Positions 1 through 7,489 of a DNA stretch of 64,000 nucleotides are shown here, in pieces. The stretch's first letter is position 1. Every line of letters begins with the position of its first letter. Both the position numbers and the translations under genes were made by a program. The stretch spans positions 2,852,001-2,916,000 of the forward strand of contig NZ_OY726398.1 of assembly GCF_963378105.1 (NCBI RefSeq), written 5' to 3'. The stretch is from Mycolicibacter sp. MU0102. Lineage in GTDB: Bacteria; Actinomycetota; Actinomycetes; Mycobacteriales; Mycobacteriaceae. The notes under the pieces were generated by a model that was given only the letters and a program-made list of their open reading frames with translations, was not told where the DNA came from and did no database searches.

Positions 1-1882
1 GCTGGATCAGCACGGTGGCCACCGGACCGCGACCGCGGTCCAGGTGAGCCTCGATCGCCACACCCTGAGCCTCCATGTCGGGGTTGGCCCGCAGGTCCAG
101 GGCGGCGTCGGCGGTCAGCAGAACCGCCTCTTCCAGGGCCGCGATGTTGGTGCCCTGCTTGGCGGAGATGTCGACGAACATGGTGTCGCCGCCGAAGTCC
201 TCGGCAACCAGTCCGTACTCGGTGAGCTGTCCCCGGATCTTGGCCGGGTCGGCACCTTCCTTGTCGATCTTGTTGACCGCCACCACGATCGGCACGTCAG
301 CCGCCTGGGCGTGGTTGATCGCCTCCACCGTCTGGGGCATCACACCGTCGTCGGCGGCCACCACCAGGATCGCGATGTCGGTGGCCTTGGCACCACGGGC
401 ACGCATGGCGGTGAACGCCTCGTGACCCGGGGTGTCGATGAACGTGATCAGACGCTCGGAGCCGTCGAAGTCGACCGACACCTGGTAGGCGCCGATGTGC
501 TGGGTGATGCCACCGGCCTCGCCCTCGCGGACGTTGGCCTTGCGGATGGTGTCCAGCAGTCGGGTCTTGCCGTGGTCGACGTGACCCATGACGGTGACCA
601 CCGGCGGCCGGCTCTGCAAGTCTTCCTCGCCGCCCTCGTCTTCGCCGTAGGTCAGGTCGAAGGACTCCAGCAGCTCGCGGTCCTCGTCCTCAGGCGAGAC
701 GACCTGCACCACGAAGTTCATCTCGCTGCCCAGCAGCTCCAGCGTCTCGTCACCCACCGACTGGGTGGCGGTGACCATCTCACCGAGGTTGAACAGCGCC
801 TGCACCAGGGCAGCCGGGTTCGCGTCGATCTTCTCGGCGAAGTCGCTCAGCGATGCGCCGCGGGCCAGCCGGATGGTCTCGCCGTTGCCGTGCGGCAACC
901 GGACACCACCGACGACCGGGGCCTGCATGTTCTCGTACTCGGCGCGTTTCGCCCGCTTCGACTTGCGTCCGCGCTTGGGTGCACCGCCGGGACGGCCGAA
1001 GGCGCCGGCCGCACCGCCGCGCTGGCCGGGACGACCGCCGCCGCCACCGCCGCCGGGGCGACCGCGGAAGCCGCCGGCGCCGGCGCCTGCGGGGGCACCT
1101 CCGCCGCCGGGACCGCCGGCCCCGCCGCCGCGGTAGTTACCGCCCGGACCGCCACCGGGACCGCCGGGACGGCCGCCGGGAGCACCGGGTCGGCCACCGC
1201 CGCCGGGACGAGGCGGACCGCCGGGACGTGCCGGGCGGCCCTGTGCGCCGAAGTTGCTGGAGCGTCCGGGCATGTTGCCCGGCGTCGCGCCGCCGCCGGG
1301 ACGCGGCATGCCGGGCCGGGGTGCTCCGCCCGGGCGGGGCGCCTGCGGATGCGGACGCGGGATGGCGCGCTCAACCGGCTGCGCCGACGAGAACGGGTTG
1401 TTGCCGACGCGCGGGGTGCGGGCGCCGGGCTTGGGACCGGGTGCTGCCGGCCGGGGGCCGGGAGCGGGCGGAGCCGCCGGGGAGGGTGCTGCCGCTGCCG
1501 GCGGCGGGGTCTCGGCCGCGGGCGCGGCCGGAGCCGCTGGAGCTGCCGGAGCCGCCGGCTTTGCGGCGGCGGGAGCGGCGGGCTTTGCGGCCGCACCGTC
1601 AGCGGCAGGGGCCGGTGCTGCCGGTGCCGGTGCCGGTTTCGCCGGTCCCGGGGTTGCCGCCGGGGCCGGGGCGGCCTTGGCGGGCGCCGGGGCCGCGGGC
1701 GCTTCTGCCTTCGGCGCAGGCTTGCCGCCGCCGAAGGCCTCGCGCAGCCGCCGCGCGACGGGGGCTTCCACGGTTGAGGATGCCGACTTGACGAATTCGC
1801 CCTGCTCGCTCAGGCGGGCGAGAACTTCCTTGCTGGTGACACCGAGTTCCTTGGCCAACTCGTGTACGCGGGCCTTTGCCAC
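1..1882 (-). CDS. infB: Translation initiation factor IF-2 (C-terminus outside window)
   Basis: This GTPase brings initiator tRNA to the 30S subunit and promotes subunit joining. About 627 residues are visible, and the protein continues past the left edge. The order is an IF2N domain (start MAKARVHELAKELG), then some 280 residues of low-complexity Ala/Pro and then Gly/Arg/Pro-rich linker. The GTPase domain follows with G1 GHVDHGKT near residue 430, G3 DTPGHE near 482 and G4 NKID near 534. The start is a GTG preceded by AGGAGATGTA. The long disordered linker is typical of actinobacterial IF-2. It is the last visible gene of the rimP-nusA-ylxR-infB run. Very high GC in the linker produces long open frames on the opposite strand, which I consider non-coding. 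Confidence 0.97.
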   Translation of the reverse strand, partial: MAKARVHELAKELGVTSKEVLARLSEQGEFVKSASSTVEAPVARRLREAFGGGKPAPKAEAPAAPAPAKAAPAPAATPGPAKPAPAPAAPAPAADGAAAKPAAPAAAKPAAPAAPAAPAAPAAETPPPAAAAPSPAAPPAPGPRPAAPGPKPGARTPRVGNNPFSSAQPVERAIPRPHPQAPRPGGAPRPGMPRPGGGATPGNMPGRSSNFGAQGRPARPGGPPRPGGGGRPGAPGGRPGGPGGGPGGNYRGGGAGGPGGGGAPAGAGAGGFRGRPGGGGGGGRPGQRGGAAGAFGRPGGAPKRGRKSKRAKRAEYENMQAPVVGGVRLPHGNGETIRLARGASLSDFAEKIDANPAALVQALFNLGEMVTATQSVGDETLELLGSEMNFVVQVVSPEDEDRELLESFDLTYGEDEGGEEDLQSRPPVVTVMGHVDHGKTRLLDTIRKANVREGEAGGITQHIGAYQVSVDFDGSERLITFIDTPGHEAFTAMRARGAKATDIAILVVAADDGVMPQTVEAINHAQAADVPIVVAVNKIDKEGADPAKIRGQLTEYGLVAEDFGGDTMFVDISAKQGTNIAALEEAVLLTADAALDLRANPDMEAQGVAIEAHLDRGRGPVATVLIQ

Positions 1883-1948
1883 TACATCTCCTGTCTATGA
1901 GGCGACAGCGGTGGTGGGCCGCGCCTCGGGTTTAGCTATGACGCATGG

Positions 1949-2332
1949 TCATCGGGACTTCACGGTGTGCTCATGTTCTTCGCTACCTGTTCTGTTGCCC
2001 GGGGCGGTGAGCCGATCTTCGAATTCTTCGAAGTACTCCTCCACCCCGGATACATCCGGGGAACCGCTGATCCGCAGCGCGCGCACGAATGCCCGTCTCC
2101 GAATCGCCGCGTGCAGGCAATCCGATGCGGGATGCAACCACGCACCCCGCCCCGGTTGGTTGCCCGCGCGGTCAATGATCACGGCGCCGTTGCCGTTCTC
2201 CGTTGACACCGCGACCACCCGAAGCAATTCGACGGTCAACGCACGTTTCCGGCATCCGACACACGTGCGCACCGGTCCATCTGGGGAACGGTGCGTCCGC
2301 GAGGCGGTTGTCGAAATCTCGCGCTGGATCAC
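1949..2332 (-). CDS. ylxR: YlxR-family RNA-binding protein (DUF448)
   Basis: This is a small basic protein of the YlxR/DUF448 family, usually found between nusA and infB and thought to act in RNA metabolism or RNase P modulation. The 127-residue product carries the family signature RTCVGCRKR near residue 22 and GRGAWLHP near 62. The second half, from about residue 95, is acidic and less conserved. The predicted start is GTG at 2332. A TAGACT hexamer five bases upstream of it could be a -10 element giving a nearly leaderless transcript. The gene lies 157 bases after nusA and 66 bases before infB on the same strand. Function is from the family; I see no catalytic motif. Confidence 0.88.
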   Translation of the reverse strand: MIQREISTTASRTHRSPDGPVRTCVGCRKRALTVELLRVVAVSTENGNGAVIIDRAGNQPGRGAWLHPASDCLHAAIRRRAFVRALRISGSPDVSGVEEYFEEFEDRLTAPGNRTGSEEHEHTVKSR

Positions 2333-2337
2333 GGCTC

Positions 2338-2343
2338 AGTCTA
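2338..2343 (-). promoter_or_regulatory. Candidate -10 element before ylxR
   Basis: Read on the minus strand, TAGACT lies five bases before the GTG start of ylxR and fits the mycobacterial TANNNT consensus. It may drive a short-leader ylxR-infB transcript separate from rimP-nusA. No -35 box is evident. Confidence 0.3.
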
Positions 2344-2462
2344 CCCATACAACGGCGATGACCCGAACCACCCGAATCCGAACCCGGCGGTTCAGCGAGG
2401 CTCGACGCAGGAGAGCCGAAGCTGGAACCGCCGCATGAACCCGGCAGTGCACGTGTGGCGCG

Positions 2463-2510
2463 CTGGTCGGGTCCCGCTCAGTGCTCCTGGTCGGGTCCCG
2501 CTCAGTGCTC
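2463..2510. repeat. Perfect 24-bp tandem duplication across the nusA stop codon
   Basis: Two identical 24-base units abut at 2463-2486 and 2487-2510. The right-hand unit contains the nusA stop codon (2502-2504) and the last two sense codons. The left-hand unit therefore repeats the same Glu-His-stop string in frame, just downstream of nusA. The nusA product is unaffected. Confidence 0.9.
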
Positions 2511-3545
2511 TTGCGGCACGCCCTGACCGGCCTCACGCTCGGCGCCGTTGGCGCCGGGTTCCGGGATATCACTGCGGATATCGATGCGCCAGCCGGTCAG
2601 CCGGGCCGCCAGCCGGGCATTCTGGCCTTCCTTGCCGATGGCCAATGACAGCTGGAAGTCCGGCACCACCACGCGCGCGGCTCGGGCAGCCTGGTCGATC
2701 ACGGTCACCGACATCACCTTGGCGGGTGACAGCGCGTTGCCGACGAAGCGCGCCGGGTCCTCGTCATAGTCGATGATGTCGATCTTCTCGCCGGCCAGTT
2801 CGCTCATCACGTTGCGGACTCGCTGGCCCATTGGGCCGATGCAGGCGCCCTTGGCGTTGAGCCCGGGAACCTGCGAGGCCACCGCGATCTTTGATCGGTG
2901 GCCGGCCTCGCGGGCGACCGCGACGATCTCCACCGACCCATCGGCGATCTCGGGGACCTCCAAGGCGAACAGCTTGCGCACCAGGTTCGGGTGGGTGCGC
3001 GACAGCTCGATCCGCGGTTCGCGCAGGCCCCGGGTCACACCGATCACGTAGCAGCGCAGCCGGTCGCCGTGCTCGTAGGCCTCACCGGGTGCCTGCTCTG
3101 CGGGGCGGATGACGCCGTCGAAGCCCTTGGCCTCGGTACCGAGTCGCACCACGATGACACCGCGCGCATTCTCCCGCGCGTCGCGCTGGACGACTCCGGC
3201 GACGATATCGCCCTCCCGCGCCGAGAATTCGCCGTAGGCCTTCTCGTTCTCGGCGTCCCGAAGCCGCTGCAGGATCACTTGACGGGCCGTGGTCGCCGCG
3301 ATACGCCCGAAGCCCTCCGGCGTGTCGTCGTATTCGCTGATCACATTGCCGTCGTCGTCGATCTCGCGAGCCAGCACCCGCACCACGCCGCTCTTGCGGT
3401 CGACATCGATCACCGCGTCGGCCTGATGACCTTCGGTATGGCGGTACGCGGTGAGCAACGCCGATTTGATCGTGTCCACGACCACGTCAACCGAGATGCC
3501 CTTGTCTGCCTCGATCGCATGCAGCGCGGCCATGTCGATGTTCAT
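2502..3545 (-). CDS. nusA: Transcription termination/antitermination protein NusA
   Basis: NusA binds RNA polymerase and nascent RNA to modulate pausing, termination and rRNA antitermination. The 347-residue product has an N-terminal polymerase-binding domain (MNIDMAALHAIEADKGIS), an S1 domain (around REGDIVAGVVQRD), and two KH domains with the GPMGQRVRNV and IGKEGQNARLAARL signatures. It lacks the C-terminal acidic repeats of enterobacterial NusA, as is usual in actinobacteria. I chose ATG 3545 because an AGGAG sits eight bases upstream. An in-frame GTG at 3554 is possible but would overlap that site. The stop lies inside a tandem duplication. Confidence 0.97.
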   Translation of the reverse strand: MNIDMAALHAIEADKGISVDVVVDTIKSALLTAYRHTEGHQADAVIDVDRKSGVVRVLAREIDDDGNVISEYDDTPEGFGRIAATTARQVILQRLRDAENEKAYGEFSAREGDIVAGVVQRDARENARGVIVVRLGTEAKGFDGVIRPAEQAPGEAYEHGDRLRCYVIGVTRGLREPRIELSRTHPNLVRKLFALEVPEIADGSVEIVAVAREAGHRSKIAVASQVPGLNAKGACIGPMGQRVRNVMSELAGEKIDIIDYDEDPARFVGNALSPAKVMSVTVIDQAARAARVVVPDFQLSLAIGKEGQNARLAARLTGWRIDIRSDIPEPGANGAEREAGQGVPQEH

Positions 3546-3627
3546 TGGCGCCACTCCTCTCCGTCCCTATGTCCCCCTAGCCGTTGACCGGCTGGGGGTG
3601 CCCCCACCGCATCGTCGCCGGCGCAAT

Positions 3628-4161
3628 TCATGCTCCGGCCTCCGTTCCCGGCTCGGGGGCCTTGATACCCGCTAACTCCAACTCACGTTCGCTCGGCGGC
3701 GAGAATTCGACTTGCACCACCGCTCGACTGATTTCGCTCAGTGGCAGACGGCGACGGTTCCAGTCCCGCCCGGCACGCACCACCAGCGTCAGGATCTCGT
3801 CATCGACGACGCCCACTCGACCGGTCAGACCTGACCCGTCGGACAGCGTCAGGTCAACTTTGCGACCGTGCGCACGCCGAAAATGCTTGGCGGAGGTCAG
3901 CGGCCGGCCCACGCCGGGCGAGCTGACCTCCAGCACGTATTGGTGGTCGAATTCCAAGGTGTCGAGCAATTCCGACGCAGAGCGGGCCAGCGCCGCGGCG
4001 GTGTCCAGATCCAGTGGGGTGTCGCCGTCGGCGACCACGGTGATTCGCGGCAGCGGGTCCTGATCGTCGACGACGACGTCTTCGATCTCGAATCCGGCGC
4101 GGGTGAACTCAGCATCGAGCAGCTCGATCACCTGCGTCTGGGAAGGTAGCCCGGTGGCCAC
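3628..4161 (-). CDS. rimP: Ribosome maturation factor RimP
   Basis: RimP assists late maturation of the 30S subunit. The 177-residue product has the two-domain RimP layout: an N-terminal alpha/beta domain with the conserved YVLEVSSPGVGRPL segment near residue 78, and a C-terminal SH3-like domain (around GRVGVVDDEILTLVV). It starts at GTG 4161 with AGGAGCTCGCC just upstream. It is the first gene of the rimP-nusA-ylxR-infB transcription and translation run, 82 bases before nusA. A short perfect inverted repeat lies in its leader. Confidence 0.95.
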   Translation of the reverse strand: MATGLPSQTQVIELLDAEFTRAGFEIEDVVVDDQDPLPRITVVADGDTPLDLDTAAALARSASELLDTLEFDHQYVLEVSSPGVGRPLTSAKHFRRAHGRKVDLTLSDGSGLTGRVGVVDDEILTLVVRAGRDWNRRRLPLSEISRAVVQVEFSPPSERELELAGIKAPEPGTEAGA

Positions 4162-4191
4162 GGCGAGCTCCTCATCTTGAGTTGTTCAGTC

Positions 4192-4209
4192 GGCGCGTTC
4201 CCACGCGCC
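4192..4209. repeat. Inverted repeat in the rimP leader
   Basis: GGCGCG and CGCGCC form a perfect 6-bp stem around a 6-base loop, 31 bases upstream of the rimP start. It lies between the divergent rimP and the Tat-lipoprotein gene. It could be an RNA hairpin in the rimP leader, but there is no further support. Confidence 0.35.
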
Positions 4210-4353
4210 AGGCGCGGCCGGGAACCAGTTATCAACGATACGCCGTGGAAAACACAGCCACAGCAAACCGGCAAAAGCGCCCGTCAGCGTACCTTGGCCC
4301 GCTCGCGGCCACGTCGCGTCCCTGCCGCACAGTCGCAATGGCAGGATGTCAGG

Positions 4354-4863
4354 GTGCCCGGCCCCCTGTCCGCCATCGACCGACGGCGCGTGCTCACCGG
4401 TGCCGGGATGCTTGCCCTGCTGGCCCTTGCGGCGCCGGCCTGCGGCTCGGCTCCAACGGCGCCCCTCGTCGACGATCTGGAAGCGCAGCGACAGCTGGCA
4501 CTACGCGACAGCGAGCTGGCCACCGCAGCCGCCACAGCACTGACCGACCCGGAGTCCAAGGCGCTGGCCGCAGCACTGGATCAGGTGTCGCAGGAACGAA
4601 CCGACCATGCCCGAGCGCTGGCAGCCGAGATCGCCCGCGCCGCCGGAAAGACGCCGGCGGACGAGACCGAAACCAGCACGCCCAGTGCCGCGCCGGACGC
4701 GCCCGCTCCGACCGTCTCGCAGGTGATCAACGCGTTGCGGGCCGCCGCGGACAGTGCCGGGAAGCTGGCGGTCGCCTCGTCGGGTTACCGGGCCGGGTTG
4801 CTGGCCTCCATCGCCGCGGCCTGCACGGCCTCCTACGCAGTCGCCCTGGTGGTGCAGGCATGA
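4354..4863 (+). CDS. Secreted Tat-type lipoprotein candidate, ferritin-like helices
   Basis: Function is unknown. The 169-residue product begins with a twin-arginine-like motif (DRRRVLTGAG). A hydrophobic stretch and a Cys near residue 32 follow (LAAPACGS), so it may be a Tat-exported lipoprotein, although the lipobox is a weak match. The mature part is Ala-rich and helical, with Glu and His spaced as in ferritin-like bundles (for example QERTDHARAL), then a Thr/Ser/Pro linker and another helical segment. I chose GTG 4354, the start just before the Arg pair, because GGCAGGA precedes it. Its stop overlaps the start of the DUF4439 gene by four bases, so the two are co-translated. It matches the position of Rv2843. 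Confidence 0.7.
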   Translation: MPGPLSAIDRRRVLTGAGMLALLALAAPACGSAPTAPLVDDLEAQRQLALRDSELATAAATALTDPESKALAAALDQVSQERTDHARALAAEIARAAGKTPADETETSTPSAAPDAPAPTVSQVINALRAAADSAGKLAVASSGYRAGLLASIAAACTASYAVALVVQA

Positions 4864-5318
4864 CATCTCCCGAGCCCCGCCCGGCGTCGGGCCCCGACGC
4901 GGCCCTGACCGATGCCTTGGCCACCGAATACGGAGCCGTCTACGGCTACGGGCTGGTGTCGGCGTACTCGCTGCCGGAATTCAACGATCTGGTGGTCACC
5001 ACCATCCGTCAGCACCGCGAACGGCGGGACCGCACCATCGCGATCCTGACCAGCCGCTCAGTTGCCGTCCCGCCCGCCGCGGCCGGATATCAGTTGCCCA
5101 TGCCGGTGACCACGTCCAACGATGCGCTGCGGCTGGCGGTCCGGATGGAGAACGACACCGCGGCGGCGTGGCGCGCGGTCGTCGAACAGACCAGCGATGC
5201 CGCCGATCGGGAATTCGCCGCGACCGCGCTCGGCCAGAGCGCCGTGCTGGCCGCGCACTGGAATCGCGCGCTGGGCAATTGGCCGATCACCCAGGCCTTC
5301 CCGGGCGGCCCGGACTGA
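4860..5318 (+). CDS. DUF4439 ferritin-like protein
   Basis: This 152-residue protein is of the DUF4439 family, which has a ferritin-like four-helix fold and no settled function. Helix 1 carries LATEYGAVYGYG, with further Glu and His in QHRERRDR and ALGQSAVLAAHWNRAL, the spacing expected of the fold. There is no signal peptide, so it is probably cytoplasmic, whereas the gene before it appears exported. The ATG start is shared with the upstream stop (ATGA), indicating translational coupling. It matches the position of Rv2844 of M. tuberculosis. Confidence 0.8.
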   Translation: MTSPEPRPASGPDAALTDALATEYGAVYGYGLVSAYSLPEFNDLVVTTIRQHRERRDRTIAILTSRSVAVPPAAAGYQLPMPVTTSNDALRLAVRMENDTAAAWRAVVEQTSDAADREFAATALGQSAVLAAHWNRALGNWPITQAFPGGPD

Positions 5319-5353
5319 GGGAGACTGACCTCGACCGGGCGAAGGGAGCAGGA

Positions 5354-5677
5354 ATGCTGGTGGTGCATAAGCGTGGTGCCCTGATCGCGACCGTGGTAGC
5401 AGCAGGGGTGTTGTTCGGTGCCGGGCCGGCCGCCGCCTGGCCGATCCCCTACACCTCCGAGGACATCAGGTACCTCGATGCAACCCGCGGCAACTTCCCC
5501 GGTGACGACGACCAGCTCCTGCTGGCCGGCAAGCAGGTCTGCCGGCAGCTCTACACCGGCCAGTCTGCGGGTTCGGTGACCGACCAGGTCGCAGCGCAGT
5601 ACGGGGCCAGCCCCGAGCAAGCCGCCATCGTGGTGCGCGCGGCGCGCAGCGCCATGTGCACGCAGGCGCCGGGTTAA
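5354..5677 (+). CDS. DUF732 secreted protein
   Basis: This small exported protein belongs to the mycobacterial DUF732 family. The 107-residue precursor has a classical signal peptide (hydrophobic core ATVVAAGVLFGAG, likely cleavage after AAA near residue 28). The mature domain has two conserved cysteines (QVCRQLYTG and SAMCTQ) that probably form a disulfide. The pattern DIRYLDATRGNFPGDDDQLLLAG is typical of the family. ATG 5354 follows GGGAGCAGGA. Function is unknown. Its stop overlaps the stop of convergent proS by three bases. Confidence 0.85.
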   Translation: MLVVHKRGALIATVVAAGVLFGAGPAAAWPIPYTSEDIRYLDATRGNFPGDDDQLLLAGKQVCRQLYTGQSAGSVTDQVAAQYGASPEQAAIVVRAARSAMCTQAPG

Positions 5678-7437
5678 CTGTCCTGGCCGCGGACCGCGGC
5701 CGCGATCTGCCCGGCCAACTCCGCACCGACGGCCAGCTCGCGGGTCTGCCCGGAGAAGCGGTTGCGCAGTTCGACAACGCCGTCGGCCCAGCCGCGGCCC
5801 AGCACGGCGATCCACGGCACCCCGATCAACTCGGAGTCTTTGAACTTCACACCCGGTGAGGCCTTCCGGTCGTCGAACAGCACCTCCAGACCAAGCCGGT
5901 CCAGTTCGGCGGCCAGTTCGGTCGCGCCCGCGCGCGCGGCGTCGTCCTTGTTGGCGACCACCACGTGTACGTCGAAGGGAGCGACCTGCGGCGGCCAACG
6001 CAGGCCCAGCTCGTCATGCTGCTGCTCGGCGATGACGGCCACCAGCCGAGAGACCCCCACGCCGTAGGAACCCATGGTGAGCCGCACCGGACGGCCATCC
6101 TCGCCGAGGACGTCGACGGCAAACGCGTCGGTGTACTTGCGGCCGAGCTGGAATATGTGAGCGATCTCGATGCCCCGCGCGCTGACCAGCGGCCCGGCCC
6201 CATCCGGCGACGGGTCCCCGTCGCGGACCTCGGCCGCCTCAATGGTGCCGTCGGCATGGAAGTCACGCCCGGCGACCAGCCCCACGACGTGCTTGCCGGG
6301 GGCGTCGGCGCCGGTGATCCAGCTGGTGCCGTCCACCACGCGCGGGTCGACCAGGTAGCGCACCCCGTTGTACTGCAGCGCCTTCGGACCGATGTAGCCC
6401 TTCACCAGGAACGGGTGTTTGGCGAAGTCACCGTCGCCGAGCAACGCGTACTCGGCCGGTTCGAGCGCCGCGCCGAGCCGCTTCTCATCGATCTCGCGGT
6501 CGCCGGGGACCCCGATGGCCAACAGCTCCCATTCGCCGTCGGGCTGGCGGACCTTGAGCAGCACGTTCTTGAGGGTGTCGGCGGCGGTGACGAGGCGACT
6601 GAGGCCCAGATCAGCAGAGTTGGCCCAGTCCACCAGGGTGGCGATCGTCGGGGTGTCGCCGGTGTCGTGAACCTGCGGCTCGGCCAAGCCGTCGACCGGT
6701 CGGGCCTCGGGGCGGGCGGTGGTCACGGCTTCGACGTTGGCTGCGTAGCCGGACTCGACGCAGCGCACGAAGGTGTCTTCACCGACCGCGCTCTCGGCGA
6801 GGAATTCCTCGGAGGCCGATCCGCCCATGGCGCCCGAGACAGCGGAGACGATCACATACCGCACACCGAGCCGGTCGAAGATCTTCTGATAAGCCACCCG
6901 GTGCGCGTCATAGGCGGTGGCCAGACCGGCGTCGTCGACGTCGAAGGAATAGGAGTCCTTCATCACGAATTCGCGGCCGCGCAGGATGCCGGCTCGCGGC
7001 CGCGCCTCATCGCGGTACTTGGTCTGGATCTGATACAGCACCACCGGGAAATCTTTGTAGGAGCTGTACTCCCCCTTGACCGTCAGGGTGAACAGTTCCT
7101 CGTGGGTGGGACCCAGCAGGTAGTCGTTGTCGCGGCGGTCCTTGAGCCGGAACAGGCCATCGCCGTACTCGGTCCAGCGATTGGTGGTCTCATAGGGTGC
7201 GCGCGGCAGCAGCGCCGGGAACAGAATCTCCTGGCCACCGATGGCGTTCATCTCCTCGCGGACCACACGCTCGATGTTGCGCAACACCCGCAGGCCGAGC
7301 GGCAGCCAGCTATACAGACCGGGTGCGATCGGCCGGATGTAGCCGGCCCGGATCAGCAGCTTGTGGCTGGGGACTTCGGCATCGGCGGGGTCGTCGCGCA
7401 GGGTGCGCAGGAACAGTTCGGACATCCGGGTGATCAC
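5674..7437 (-). CDS. proS: Prolyl-tRNA synthetase
   Basis: This enzyme charges tRNA-Pro with proline. The 587-residue product is a bacterial-type class II ProRS. It has motif 1 around PGLYSWLPLGLRVLRNIE, motif 2 with the RDEARPR-type arginines, an inserted editing domain (about residues 225-400), motif 3 (MGSYGVGVSRLV), and a C-terminal anticodon-binding domain (GRGWADGVVELRNR). GTG 7437 gives a start MITRMSELF like the M. tuberculosis enzyme. ATG 7425 is an alternative four codons in. It lies 52 bases downstream of an EfpA-type exporter on the same strand and ends against the convergent DUF732 gene. Confidence 0.96.
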   Translation of the reverse strand: MITRMSELFLRTLRDDPADAEVPSHKLLIRAGYIRPIAPGLYSWLPLGLRVLRNIERVVREEMNAIGGQEILFPALLPRAPYETTNRWTEYGDGLFRLKDRRDNDYLLGPTHEELFTLTVKGEYSSYKDFPVVLYQIQTKYRDEARPRAGILRGREFVMKDSYSFDVDDAGLATAYDAHRVAYQKIFDRLGVRYVIVSAVSGAMGGSASEEFLAESAVGEDTFVRCVESGYAANVEAVTTARPEARPVDGLAEPQVHDTGDTPTIATLVDWANSADLGLSRLVTAADTLKNVLLKVRQPDGEWELLAIGVPGDREIDEKRLGAALEPAEYALLGDGDFAKHPFLVKGYIGPKALQYNGVRYLVDPRVVDGTSWITGADAPGKHVVGLVAGRDFHADGTIEAAEVRDGDPSPDGAGPLVSARGIEIAHIFQLGRKYTDAFAVDVLGEDGRPVRLTMGSYGVGVSRLVAVIAEQQHDELGLRWPPQVAPFDVHVVVANKDDAARAGATELAAELDRLGLEVLFDDRKASPGVKFKDSELIGVPWIAVLGRGWADGVVELRNRFSGQTRELAVGAELAGQIAAAVRGQDS

Positions 7438-7489
7438 AGGCCGAGAGCCTATCTTCAGCCGCGAGTAGACGCGGACTTGCCCGGCGCCC

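Noticed and set aside
1000..1700. Possible CRISPR or tandem repeat array
   Set aside because: The repeats are irregular GCC/CCG codon runs of the IF-2 linker without spacer structure.
44..2438. Several long plus-strand open frames opposite infB and ylxR
   Set aside because: They arise from the very high GC and low-complexity Ala/Pro/Gly codons of infB. Their translations are Arg/Ala/Gly-rich without recognisable domains, and IF-2 is certain on the minus strand.
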